Below, one piece after another: positions 7,450 through 18,000 of a stretch of 20,045 bases of DNA. Positions within the stretch are counted from its first letter, which is position 1, and each line of letters opens with the position of its first letter. The notes beneath the pieces are model-generated. The model was not told where the DNA came from and did no database searches. It saw only the letters and a program-made list of their open reading frames with translations. A program made the translations under genes and the position numbers. Source of the stretch: a virus; IMG/VR virus record IMGVR_UViG_3300023242_000669, positions 1-20,045 of that record. One strand, 5' to 3'.

Positions 7450-8757
7450 ATGAAGAAGCTCGACGGAACCAACGTGCCTGATGAGAGCAGTCTAGACCTC
7501 ACTTCTGGTGCAATGCCCTTGGTACAGGGCGTTGACTATGGTTTCGGTGACCTGAAGACGAAGGCTGAGTTCGGCAAGAGCTATGAGCTCATGCAGATGC
7601 TGTCTAAGGATCCATTCTCCGAACCCCGGAACGCGAATCCTGAGGTCATCAGCTTTCAAGAGCTGCAAGAGGGCCGATACATTGAGAAGCAAGCTCACAC
7701 CCCGTTGAATGGGCGTGAGCTTGCTAGCGAGATGAGCCCTGGCAACCCGCTGGGCTTGCGCAGCCCTTCGCAGCCCTACCATCCATCTCAGAGCGTTGGG
7801 GGGAGTGTCCAGCGCGGCACTTCTGACCCTGTCGCAGAAGCAGCAGCAGCAACGGGTGAGCTCAGCAAGCCTGGTTTGCAGCAGATGAAGCTCACCCAGT
7901 CCGATCAGGAGGCTCACTTCCGTGAGGCTGTGGTCAGCTCCAGGGAGCGCTCCATCCAGACCAGTGGCGGTGGAGAGATCGGCGATACTGAGGTCACATC
8001 TAAGCGACGCTTCTCAAAGCTTGCCAACATGTGGGATGGCCTCTCCAACGAAGAGGATCCTCCCGCTGAGGTGATTGAGGATGAGGTGGAGCCCGTCCCT
8101 GCGATCCCCGATGAGATCTTAAAGGCGCTGGAAGGGGTTGGTTCCAAGCCACAGGTCGTTGCACTCGCGATGGATGAGCTGCTCGGTGAGGATTGGGTCA
8201 CATGGGAGTTTGAGACGATCATGACGCTCATGGTCGACAGGCTTGAGCTCAGCGTGTCGCCTGAGCTGATCAACAAGATCATGGCTATCAAGACGGTCAC
8301 AATGAGCACCTCGTTTTGGACACGTGTCCAAGCGTTTGAGGGTGTGTGCCGCGCCTTCACAGAGCGCCCGGTGGATTCGACTACGCTCATGGGCTGCCCC
8401 ATGTACGCCATCGCAGCAGCTGTCGCAGTGGTGGAGCGCTTCTTCCAGAACTACGATGCCAAGTTCTCAGACGATGTCTCCGTGTACGTGGCTGCCAATG
8501 CCATTCAGAGCGGCTACATGTCCCTCCCCCACGAGCTGTCGTTCGCGCGTGACCAGTTCATGATTGAGTTCACGAAGCGACTTGGGCGCAGTAGTGGTGC
8601 AGACCTCCCCAACCAAGCGTTGGTGGCTAAAACGCTAAGGGAGTTGGCCTCCGGCGTGGATATGGAACTTGACTCTCTGGCTGAACAAGACAAGGTACAG
8701 ATCATTCGCGAGATGCGCACGATGCTGGCGGTCCAGAACATTTTAACTTGGGAGTGA
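7450..8757 (+). CDS. Unrecognised 435-aa protein upstream of the portal-like gene
   Basis: No family is recognised. Residues 1-185 look disordered and are Ser/Pro/Gly/Gln-rich. FSKLAN at 188-193 is followed by an acidic stretch (EEDPPAEVIEDEVEPVP). The C-terminal half, about residues 215-435, looks like a compact all-helical domain with a hydrophobic segment around CPMYAIAAAVAVVERFF. The ATG at 7450 begins 11 bases after the preceding stop codon, and the portal-like gene begins 4 bases after this one ends. The two-part architecture and position would suit a scaffold, internal head or neck protein, but nothing in the sequence proves it. Confidence 0.7.
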   Translation: MKKLDGTNVPDESSLDLTSGAMPLVQGVDYGFGDLKTKAEFGKSYELMQMLSKDPFSEPRNANPEVISFQELQEGRYIEKQAHTPLNGRELASEMSPGNPLGLRSPSQPYHPSQSVGGSVQRGTSDPVAEAAAATGELSKPGLQQMKLTQSDQEAHFREAVVSSRERSIQTSGGGEIGDTEVTSKRRFSKLANMWDGLSNEEDPPAEVIEDEVEPVPAIPDEILKALEGVGSKPQVVALAMDELLGEDWVTWEFETIMTLMVDRLELSVSPELINKIMAIKTVTMSTSFWTRVQAFEGVCRAFTERPVDSTTLMGCPMYAIAAAVAVVERFFQNYDAKFSDDVSVYVAANAIQSGYMSLPHELSFARDQFMIEFTKRLGRSSGADLPNQALVAKTLRELASGVDMELDSLAEQDKVQIIREMRTMLAVQNILTWE

Positions 8758-8760
8758 TTC

Positions 8761-11055
8761 ATGTCGCTTGGTCAAAGCCTGAGCATGAGGCGGGACAGCT
8801 ATCCTGATCCTTTCATGGATTTTGCATCCCTGACTCTCCCGAAGAGCAGGGAGAAGCTGTACGAGCTGTGTCGAATCGTGGCGATGACTCAGCCTCAGAT
8901 CGCCGCCATCGTGCGCAAGCTGGCCAAGTACACGATCACGTCAGTGATCTTCACCTCCAAAGAGGTGGCGAACGATGAAGCGCTACAGAAGCGCTGGGGC
9001 GAGTACTTCGATAACGAGGCCAACATCCTGGAGCTTGCCGAGGGCGTAGGTCTCGACTTCTTCACGTATGGCAACGCCTACGTTCTAAGCCACCGCCCCT
9101 TCCAGCGCGTATACATCTGCAACCACTGCAAAGAGAGCCACCCCGCCGAATCTCGCAAGCTGCTATACAACTTCAGTGGCGAGAGTGTGGTTGGCAAGTG
9201 TCCTGCTTGTAAGCGCAGCTCAAAGTTTGAGGCCAAGGACTTAGAGATTCGCTCAATGAAGGGCTTCAGCATGGTTCGCCTGAACCCTGCCGACGTCCAA
9301 GTGAAGAAGAACTCGCTCACGGGCAAGCGCCGCTATTACTGCTCCCCGCCTGGCGATCTCAAGTCAGCGGTGCGAGGCACAAAGATAGACCGGGAGCTGA
9401 TTGACGAGACCCCTTGGCAGTTTGTCATGGCAGCTCTCAAGAGGAAGCGCATTGAGTTCAAAGATGGCACGTTGCTGCATCTGATGGAGCCCTCGCCAGC
9501 TGGTGTGGATGATGAGGTTGGTCTGCCTCGCATCCTGCCAGCGCTCAAGCTGGTATACCTCGACCAAGTCTACAAGAAGAGCGATGAGGCGGCAGCCCTT
9601 GAGCGCACCTTGCCGCTGCGCTTTGTCTTCCCACAGCCCTCTTCTGAGTCACCTCTTGATAAGATGCCCCTGGCGCACTTCTCAAGGTTCCTCGCCATGT
9701 CCCTGAGGCGTTGGCGCCACGACAAGAACGCTGTCGTGCCGAGCAGCTTTCCTGTGGGTGTGAGTGAGCTGGGCGGCGACGCGAACACCTACAACTCTGC
9801 CCCAATGCGCAACCTGACGCGCTCAGAGATCATTGGCGCCATGGCAGTGCCCGAGGGCTTCCTGTCTGACGGCATGACATGGTCCGGCGGCTCTGTGCAG
9901 CTGCGCATGCTAGAGAATAGCTTGATCGGCATGATGCGCGCGCTCAACAGGCTGTGCACCTATGTCGAGACGGAGATTCAAGCAGTCTCGCAGCTGCCTG
10001 CGTGCGGCGCGAAGATGAAGAATTTTCGCCAGCTGGATGACATTCAGCAGCTCGGCATGAAGATGAGCTTGGCCCAGCAGCGCGTTATCAGCTGGAAAAC
10101 AGTATGTGATGCGATGGACCTCAACTTTGACGAAGAGCAGTCGAAGATCAGCCAAGAAGATCGCAGCCTTCAAGACAACGCCGCTGAGCGCGCTCGTGCT
10201 GAGCTGCGCAATCAGATGGAGGCGCTCAAGACCCAAGCGCTCACTGCCGGCTACCAGCAGGGCTACGGTCAGATCGACCAAGACATGCAGCAGAGCACTG
10301 CCGCAGCTCAGGCTGCACTGGTTGGCTCTGAGAAGTACGTTGATGCTCGCGCTCAGCAGGATCAGCAGCAGGAGCAGCAGGGACAGCAGGAGTCGCAGAA
10401 GCAACAGCAGGATGCGGAGCTTCAGCAAGAGCATCAGAAGGCTCAGCTCCAGTCACTCAAGAGCCAGGGCGCGAAGTCTGAGGCTCAAGCATTGCAGGCC
10501 AAGGCAACAGCGAAGCGTGAGATCTCACAGTCTGGCAAGCTGGATGAGCATGGTGAGTTCTATCGTCAGAACAGCACTGAGCGCAAGGACGTGAAGCTGG
10601 AGGGCTACGTCAAGAAGTTGGTTGAGGACGTCGTCAAGATGGACCAAGAGGGAGCTGTCAAGTACATGGGCAAACTGTGGCAGGCCACGCCCGATGTGGC
10701 GCAGCTTGTCGCATCTGAGCTGGAGCGTCGCAAGAGCAAGGCCAAAGGCTCAGCTGAGCCCATCCTGCCACAGGAGAACCAGCAGAGTCCCAGTGGTGGG
10801 GGCGGCGAAGATCAGTCACAGCTTGACGCTGAGATCGCGCAGATGCGTGCCAATGCCAAGTCACCCGAAGCGCTGGCAAACCGCATCAAGCTGATGGAGC
10901 CTGCGCGTCGTATGGCTATCATCTTCAGACTGGTCAACACGGATCCTTCTCTAGGTCGCGAGATCCTAATGAAGGTGACCCCTCAGTCAGTAGCTCCGAA
11001 TAGCACCAGAGCCTCTTCCAAGCCGCCAAACCCTGTGATGCCACCAAAGGTCTGA
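8761..11055 (+). CDS. Portal-like protein with zinc-ribbon insertion and Gln-rich C-terminal extension
   Basis: This 764-aa protein has a portal-like first 480 residues. A helical start (TQPQIAAIVRKLAKYTI) leads to FFTYGNAYVL, then GFSMVRLNPADVQV and LLHLMEPSPAG. A long helical stretch follows, and then EIIGAMAVPEGFL with late helices carrying many Arg and Glu. Portal rings form the DNA channel and the motor docking site at the head vertex. C120, C123, C147 and C150 form a CxxC-x23-CxxC zinc-ribbon-like insertion. Residues 470-600 are a predicted coiled coil containing a Gln-rich tract, followed by a helical C-terminal region. The portal call rests on architecture and phrase-level resemblance, not on a single diagnostic motif. 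Another head or neck protein is the alternative. Confidence 0.6.
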   Translation: MSLGQSLSMRRDSYPDPFMDFASLTLPKSREKLYELCRIVAMTQPQIAAIVRKLAKYTITSVIFTSKEVANDEALQKRWGEYFDNEANILELAEGVGLDFFTYGNAYVLSHRPFQRVYICNHCKESHPAESRKLLYNFSGESVVGKCPACKRSSKFEAKDLEIRSMKGFSMVRLNPADVQVKKNSLTGKRRYYCSPPGDLKSAVRGTKIDRELIDETPWQFVMAALKRKRIEFKDGTLLHLMEPSPAGVDDEVGLPRILPALKLVYLDQVYKKSDEAAALERTLPLRFVFPQPSSESPLDKMPLAHFSRFLAMSLRRWRHDKNAVVPSSFPVGVSELGGDANTYNSAPMRNLTRSEIIGAMAVPEGFLSDGMTWSGGSVQLRMLENSLIGMMRALNRLCTYVETEIQAVSQLPACGAKMKNFRQLDDIQQLGMKMSLAQQRVISWKTVCDAMDLNFDEEQSKISQEDRSLQDNAAERARAELRNQMEALKTQALTAGYQQGYGQIDQDMQQSTAAAQAALVGSEKYVDARAQQDQQQEQQGQQESQKQQQDAELQQEHQKAQLQSLKSQGAKSEAQALQAKATAKREISQSGKLDEHGEFYRQNSTERKDVKLEGYVKKLVEDVVKMDQEGAVKYMGKLWQATPDVAQLVASELERRKSKAKGSAEPILPQENQQSPSGGGGEDQSQLDAEIAQMRANAKSPEALANRIKLMEPARRMAIIFRLVNTDPSLGREILMKVTPQSVAPNSTRASSKPPNPVMPPKV
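10354..10439 (+). repeat. CAG-rich tract encoding polyglutamine-like coiled coil
   Basis: Repeated CAG codons interrupted by GAG, GAT and GGA encode runs such as QQDQQQEQQGQQ from residue 532 of the portal-like protein. The tract is likely to be length-variable by slippage. Confidence 0.65.
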
Positions 11056-11056
11056 G

Positions 11057-11530
11057 ATGAGAATTGTCTACCCAGCGGGTTCCTTAGGCAACACTACCCC
11101 CATGGTGGTTCAGCCTGGGGATAGTGAAGCTGCCCCTGAATTGCTGACTCAGACTTGGATCAAGCCCTTGCTTGACCCTGAGTACGTCGCTCAGAAGGCG
11201 ATGGAGAAGGAGCTGTCAAGGGAGCTGGGTGCACAGTTTGTGGTTGGCAAGTCTGGCGACAAGCTGTTCTTGAATCGAAGCCAGATGTTTCGCCTCACTG
11301 AAGATCCTGCCACGCACGTGCCTTACCAAGAGCTCTTGGACAGGCTTGTGCACGAGATGGTCACCAAGGATGGTGACGTGGCGACGTTTGATCGAGATGC
11401 ATCCATCGTCCGCGGTTGGAGTTCCAACGGCGATGCCATGATTTTGGTGGAGTGGCTTGACTACACTGAACTTGGCAAGAAGATGAGAGATCAGCAGGCC
11501 AAGCTGGACACAGTTGATGCGGAGTTTTGA
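11057..11530 (+). CDS. Unrecognised 157-aa protein downstream of the portal-like gene
   Basis: No family is recognised. It is a mixed alpha/beta, acidic protein without membrane segments. It begins one base after the portal-like gene's stop codon, so it is almost certainly translated from the same message. A helical middle (YVAQKAMEKELSRELGAQF) is followed by strand-rich sequence (DAMILVEWLDY). Head-completion or adaptor proteins often sit here in tailed phages, but that is only a positional guess. Confidence 0.65.
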   Translation: MRIVYPAGSLGNTTPMVVQPGDSEAAPELLTQTWIKPLLDPEYVAQKAMEKELSRELGAQFVVGKSGDKLFLNRSQMFRLTEDPATHVPYQELLDRLVHEMVTKDGDVATFDRDASIVRGWSSNGDAMILVEWLDYTELGKKMRDQQAKLDTVDAEF

Positions 11531-11532
11531 TC

Positions 11533-11955
11533 ATGGGCGTATTGTTCAAGCTAGCCTCGCGCGGGTTCCATGCCGCAGCTAAGAAGCTAGACCGAGGCGC
11601 AGGCATACAGATCAAGGGCATGAACCACAAGCGCGTGCTTGTCTCAAAGCGCACCATGTCTGAGCAGCAGGCCCTCAACCTGGGGTTTTCTCCCAGTCTG
11701 ATCTCCATTCCTGAGCCAGGACAGGCACGCTTCGTGTCGCTGCGCCACAAGGATGGCTACCACGTGCATGATCATGGTGACGACTGGATCATGCACAAGG
11801 ATGAACACTCACCAGATTGGCGCAAGCCCATATCTACTGCGAAGCACCTCATTGGCGAGGGAGCTCCAGGCATGATCGACTATATGCGCTGGCGCGATGG
11901 TGCACTGCTTAAGCACATGAAGCCCAAGCAACCTGGGCGACGCAGCACTACTTAA
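11533..11955 (+). CDS. Unrecognised 140-aa basic, His-rich protein
   Basis: No family is recognised. The chosen ATG at 11533 follows GCGGAG (11519-11524) with 8 bases of spacing; an in-frame TTG at 11527 is a weaker alternative. The basic N-terminus (FKLASRGFHAAAKKL) is followed by a His/Asp cluster (HVHDHGDDWIMHKDEH), which could bind metal. It starts 2 bases after the previous stop codon and is separated from the polymerase gene by 54 bases. FKLAS near the start resembles the DKxA-type motifs of nearby proteins. Confidence 0.65.
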   Translation: MGVLFKLASRGFHAAAKKLDRGAGIQIKGMNHKRVLVSKRTMSEQQALNLGFSPSLISIPEPGQARFVSLRHKDGYHVHDHGDDWIMHKDEHSPDWRKPISTAKHLIGEGAPGMIDYMRWRDGALLKHMKPKQPGRRSTT

Positions 11956-12000
11956 TCACCTGAAGCCTAAGCGCCTTGTGCGACACTGCCTGCTGCCACT

Positions 12001-12007
12001 GGAGAAG
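12001..12007 (+). promoter_or_regulatory. Ribosome-binding site of the fused RNA polymerase gene
   Basis: GGAGAAG lies just upstream of the ATG at 12010 and supports that start. The 54-base gap before the gene shows no convincing sigma70-type promoter, so transcription probably continues from upstream or uses an unknown phage promoter. Confidence 0.6.
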
Positions 12008-12009
12008 TA

Positions 12010-15000
12010 ATGTCAATGCGAACGGGTGCACCTTTCGAGGCGCATAAGGACGTGCTCAAGAACATTGATAAGTACCTTCAAGAGGTCCTCAATGTGACCG
12101 TGGGGGATCGCAAGCTGGTGCTTGAGCGCGTCGATCTGCCAAGCCCAGAGCCTAGCGAGGACTACAGGGCACAGTCAGCTGCAAAGTCATCAGGCCAGTC
12201 TCTCTCCCGCCCTGTTTATGCTCATCTGGTGCTCAAGCACGGCTCCAAGTCTGTCGACCGCAAGAAGATGCTTATACTCAGCGTCCCTGCGGTGACGAGG
12301 TATGGCACCTACTTGGTCAATGGGGGTGAGTATGCCTTCCCCACTCAGAAGCGGCTGCTCCCTGGCGTATATACGTCTAAGAACGACGACGGTTCGGTGA
12401 CGAGCATCGTCAACACCGCTAAGGGTTTGAATTATAAGGTGGAGCTTTCGGAGGACGGTGTCCTTGCGCTCCTTGTGGCAGGGCGCAAGCCTGGTGAGTT
12501 TTCCACGGTGAACCTCCACGCGCTGCTCCTTGGATTTGGCGTGAGTCGAGAGGATATGCAGCGCGCCTGGACCAAGGATGCCTACGCGACAATCGCAGGG
12601 GCGCGCGGCGCAAGTGGCGCGCGTGAGGCGATGCAGAAGCTCTACGACAAGATGCTCTACCACACAGATGAGCCCGCCAAGAGCGACTCCTTGCCGGACC
12701 TCGCTCAATGGGTGTTGGTTTACCTTGGAGACAAGGAGGCGTTTGACGCCGACAACATGGCGATCCTCCTTGGCAAGCCACAGTCGAAGATCAGCCCGCA
12801 GATGTTCGTTGATGTCGTCGCGAAGATGATTGAAGTGGCGAAGGGCAACAAGGATTCGGACGCGAAGGAGTCGCTGCTACACTCCTCCTTTGAGGATGTG
12901 GGCGACTTCGTGATGGAGCGCCTCAACCGACGCGAGTATCGAGAGAAGATCAAGCGCACCATTGAGCATGGTCTGGGTCGCTACACCAAGGTCGATGAGA
13001 TCGTCTACAAGGACCTGTTCCAGGCGCCACTCATCTCGACGTTCACTCAGACCAGTCTCGCGCGCATGCCCAAACAGAACAACCCGATGGATATATCATC
13101 CACGTTCAGCGAGGTCACGCTGCGCGGTGAGGGTGGTATTTCTATGGATCATGCGGTCACCAAGGATGTGAGAGCAGTTGATCCCTCTCATTTTTTGTTC
13201 CTCGACCCGATCCACACGCCCGAAGGCGGTAACGTGGGCACGACGCTCCACATGGCATCAGGAGCGCGCAAGAGCGGGAAGACGCTTGTTGCCAAACTGC
13301 GAGATGTGAAGACGGGCAAGGTCGTTGAGCTCAACCCACGTCAGATCCATGCAGCTCACGTGGCGGCGCCTGAGTCTTACCTTGAAGGGAAGATCAAGGG
13401 CAGTCGCATCGATGGCATGGTTGAGGTCATGCACCAGGGGGACATGAAGAAAGTAAAGACTCAGATGGTGCAGTACGTCATGCTTAGTGCTGCGAGCATG
13501 CTGGATCTTAACAGCCTAGCTGTGCCATTCATGAGCAACAACAACGGCACCCGTGGCATGACTGCTTCCAAGATGCAGGCCCAAGCTAAGCCACTGAAGT
13601 ATCGCGAAGCGCCGCTCATCCGCTCAGCCGTAGGAGAGAAGGGCGAAGAGACTATCGAAGGCATGTTTGCCTCTAACTTCCTTCCCAAGAGCCCTGTCGA
13701 CGGAACCATCTCAAAGGTCTCCAAGGAAGAAGTGGCAATCAAGGACGGGGCAGGCAAGATTCATCTAGTTGGCTTCCCGAAGGACTACTGGCTTAACGAG
13801 GGCAACTTCGTTGACACTGAGCTCAGTGTTAAGGTCGGCGACAAGGTGAAGGCAGGCCAGATCCTTGGTGACTCGACATCCACCAAGGATGGTGCTCTCG
13901 CGCTGGGTGTGAACCTGCGCGTCGCCTACGTGGCATACAAGGGGTACAACCACGAAGATGGGATTGTGATCTCCGAGACAGCTGCCAAGAAGCTGACAAG
14001 CCTCCACGCTCACCAGTCAACGGTGCCTGTGGGTGCTGACGAGGTCCAGAACGTCAAGAAGTGGCAAGCCTACTTCCCAGTTCTGTATCTCCCCGAGCAG
14101 CTGAGCAATCTGGATGATGAAGGGGTGATCAAGGAGGGCGCGCGCGTCAATGCGGGTGATCCAATGGTGGTGAAGATGCGGCGCAACCAAGAAGACGTTT
14201 TGAGTCGCAAGCTCAATAACGTCAGCCGCTTGATGGCCACCGACTATCGCGACACATCCTATGCCTGGGAGAAGGACAACGGGGGCATTGTTGCTGAGGT
14301 GCGCAAGCGTCGTGGCAGTGTCTTCATCGTCGTGAAGACCGAGGAAGAAGCTCGCGAGGGGGATAAGGCCTGCGGCAGGTATGGCAACAAGGGGGTGATC
14401 ACCTCTATTTTGGCTGACGATCAGATGCCGAAGGACGAGGAGGGGCGACCTATGGAGATCCTGCTCAACCCATCAGGTGTCCCAGGGCGAATGAATCTCG
14501 GCCAAGTGATGGAGGTGACCGCATCAAACATCGCAGAGAAGACGGGCAAGCCCTATATCGCGCGCCCCTTTGGTCAGGATAACGAGGCAACGCTCCAGAA
14601 GGAGCTCAAGCAGCACAAGCTCAAGGACCACGGCAACTTGATCGACCCCGAGGAGGGGGATGTCATTGAGGGCGTGCTCATTGGCAAAGAGTATATCCTG
14701 AAGCTTGAGCAGCAGGTTGAGAAGAAGATGTCTGCCCGCAGCGGCGGCGCAGGTGAGGCATATGGCATGTCCGGACAGCCAAGCGGTTCCGGCGGCGATG
14801 GTGGCCGCGCTGTGGGGCTTGGTGAGATCTACACACTGCTCGCGCACGGCGCCAATGCTAACCTGAGAGACATGTTCACTTGGAAGGGTGACGCGCAGCC
14901 GGAGGCATGGCGCGCCATGGAGAATGGCTATCCGATCCCCCCAGTCGACGTTCCTCACAGCTCTCAGCGCCTAGTGGCGATGATGCGAGGCATGGGGGTT

Positions 15001-18000
15001 GACCTCGCTGAGAACGGCTCAATGGTGCGCATGACGCCTTTCCTAGACCGTGACGTCAAGGCCCTGTCTGCTGGGGAGATCAAGACTCCAGGCACGCTGC
15101 GCGCCAAAGACCTCAAGGAGGAGAATGGCGGGCTGTTCGACATCAAGACCACAGGTGGTCGTGACGGTGATAAGTGGTCCCACATCAAGCTCGCGCGCCC
15201 AATGCCACACCCTACGTTCGAGAAGTCGATCCTGGACGTGACGGGCATCAAGGACTCACAGTTCCAAGACATCATGGCGGGCGTCTTGGCAGTGAAAGAT
15301 GGCAAGTTGGTCCCCCCGGAGACCAAGGGAGCCAAGACAGGTGGTGAGGCCATCAGTGAGCTGCTCGCAGGCGTCAACGTCAAGAGTGAGATCAAGCGCC
15401 GCATGGAACTTGGCCCAACCCTCAAGGGCTCAGAGCTCAACTCGAATCACCGATGTCTACGTGTACTGAAAAATTTCAGTGACAACGGAATCCAGCTCAA
15501 GGAGATGGTGGTAGCCACTGTGCCTGTGCTGCCTCCAAAGTTCCGACCTGCCACAGATATGCCTGATGGTTCATTATCCATCGCGGACGTTAACGAGCAC
15601 TACAAGTCTTTGCTGATCGCGAACAACCAGCTCAAGGAGCTCGCTTTGAGGCCTGGTCTTGGCGATCAGCGCAGGAAGCTAGAGGTTGCTCTCTACACGG
15701 GCATGCGTGGCACGATGGGCTTTGACAAAGGCCTCGTGCAAACGCCTAACGTGGTTGGCTTGGCAGCTACGATCGCTGGCGCGCAGCCCAAGCACGGCGT
15801 TTATCTGGCCAAGACACTGCGCCGCAAACAGGACGCATCTGGCACGGGTGTTATCGCACCTGATCCCAAGCTCAGCATGGATGAGGCGGGCATTCCTGAG
15901 GAGATGGCATGGAAGATCTTCCAAACGCCAGTGATCACCCACCTCAAGAACAACGGCTTTGATCGTGCAGCTGCGCTCGACCAGATCGGGGAGCGCACCC
16001 CATTTGCGCGCCGCGCGCTTGAGCTATCAATGGAGCGTCACCCCGTCATCATCAACCGAGCCCCCACTCTCCACCGTGGCGGTGTCCAAGCCTTTCAGCC
16101 GAAGCTTGTGCCAGGCAGGTCTGTAAAGCTGCCAGTTGAGGTGTTGACAGCATTCAATGCCGATTTTGATGGCGACACTGTGGGCGTTCACGCAGTGCTC
16201 ACGCCAGACGCTATTGAGGAAGCGCATCAGATGATGCCATCCAAGAACCTCTATGCAGCTGGGCGTGGCCGCGAGGCGCTCAACCCGCAGCTGAGCCAGG
16301 AGTACATCGCTGGTCTGTATCGGGTCACGCGCATGGGTAAGTCGACTGCCAAGTCCTTCATGAACCCTGACGAGGCCATCAGGGCGCTGAAGGCGCGCGC
16401 TGTGAAGCCGGATGACGTGGTGTCAATCAAGTCTCTGCGCACGCGCACCACGCCAGGTCTTTGCTTGGCGATGGAGGCTGTGCCACCTGATATGCGCGAC
16501 TACAAGACTGTGCTTGGCAAGAAGCAGGTTGAACAGCTGCTCATGAACATTGAGAAGAAGCACGGCACGAAAGCATTCCTCAAAGCGATCACCGAGTTCA
16601 AGCACGTGGGGCGCAAGTACGCCTACCTGACGGGGCTGTCAGTGCTGTTGAGCGATCTCAAGCCTATGTCTGGGGCCCGGGACCAGATCTATATGCAGGC
16701 TGAGCGCCAAGTGGCACATGTGCGCTCAAACCCTCGCCTCAAGCCTGAGGAAGCCCATATCCAGATCATCAAGATCTACGCCGACGCTGACGCCAAGGTG
16801 CTTGGGCGCGTGGGCAACGACATGGGCACGAACTCCACAGGCCAGCCTAACAACCTGTCTGACATGCTCGTCTCTGGCGCGCGCGGCAACCCCCACCAGA
16901 TCAAGCAAATGGTCGGGGCTGTGGGCTTGATGATGGATCACCGTAACCGGACTATCCAGGAGCCCGTGCGTGGCAACTACGCTGAGGGGCTTGGCACCTA
17001 CGACTACTGGAAGCACACCTACAGCCAGCGCAAGGGCATGATCGACAAGTCACAGTCTGTCATTGGACCTGGTGCCCTATCGAAGGAGCTCACCAACACG
17101 GCCTCCATCTATCCCATCACTTCGCTCGACTGCAACACCAAGCGCGGCCGCCTGGAGAATGTGGACAAGCACCTCATGCAACGTCTTCTGGCTCGCCAAG
17201 TGCTGACGTTCAAATCAGGCACCATTGTGGACTCTGAGGTGGTCGACAAGCTCTCGCGCTCAGGCATGAAGCAAGTTCTCGTGCGCTCACCGCTCACATG
17301 TGAACAAGCAGAGGGTGTGTGCTCGAAGTGCTACGGCCAGGATGAGTTTGGTAAGCTCCCTTCGATTGGAGTCAACGTCGGCATTCGCGAGGTGCAGGCG
17401 ATGACCGAGCGCGCGGTCCAGCTGCCGATGAAAAGCTTCCACTCAGGTGGTGTCGCTTCAGCTGATGCAGGCCTATCGGATGCCTTCTCGCAAGCTCTAC
17501 AGGTCCTTCGCATGCCCGATCAGATCAAGGCTAAAGCCACACTTGCCACGCTCAATGGACGCGTGGACCAGATTCGGCCCACTGGCTTTGGCAGCTTCAT
17601 CATCATGATCGGAGGCAAAGAGCATCAAGTGGGTCAGGGGCGCAAGATCCTTGTGCGCTTGGGTGAGCAAGTGACTAAGGGCCAGCAGATTACATCAGGC
17701 ATGATCAAGGCTCAAGAGCAGCTGGCGCTCACCAACTTGTCCACAGTACAAGGTCAGGTGCGAGACGACTTGGAGAGCACCTTCAGCAGCGCGGGTGTCA
17801 AGCTCCACAAGCGCACCTACGAGCTGATGACCAAGGGGATCACTGAGCAGGTGCGCGTCACGGATCCAGGTGACAGCCGAGATTTTGTATCTGGCGACTA
17901 CACCACCCTGGCCAAGGTGCAAGCTTGGAACTCTCGCAACGCGGGTAAGCGCCCCATCAAATATACCGTCGAACTCTCTGGCAGTCTTATGGCTCCTCAT

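Noticed and set aside
9910-10434. Leucine-rich minus-strand frame resembling a membrane protein
   Set aside because: The leucines come from reading the CAG/GAG-rich coiled coil of the portal-like gene in reverse (CTG, CTC). It is a composition artefact.
11911-11975. Imperfect direct repeat (CACATGAAGCCCAAGC / CACCTGAAGCCTAAGC) around the end of the 140-aa gene
   Set aside because: Two short copies only, at a gene end and the adjoining gap; not enough to claim a duplication or control site.
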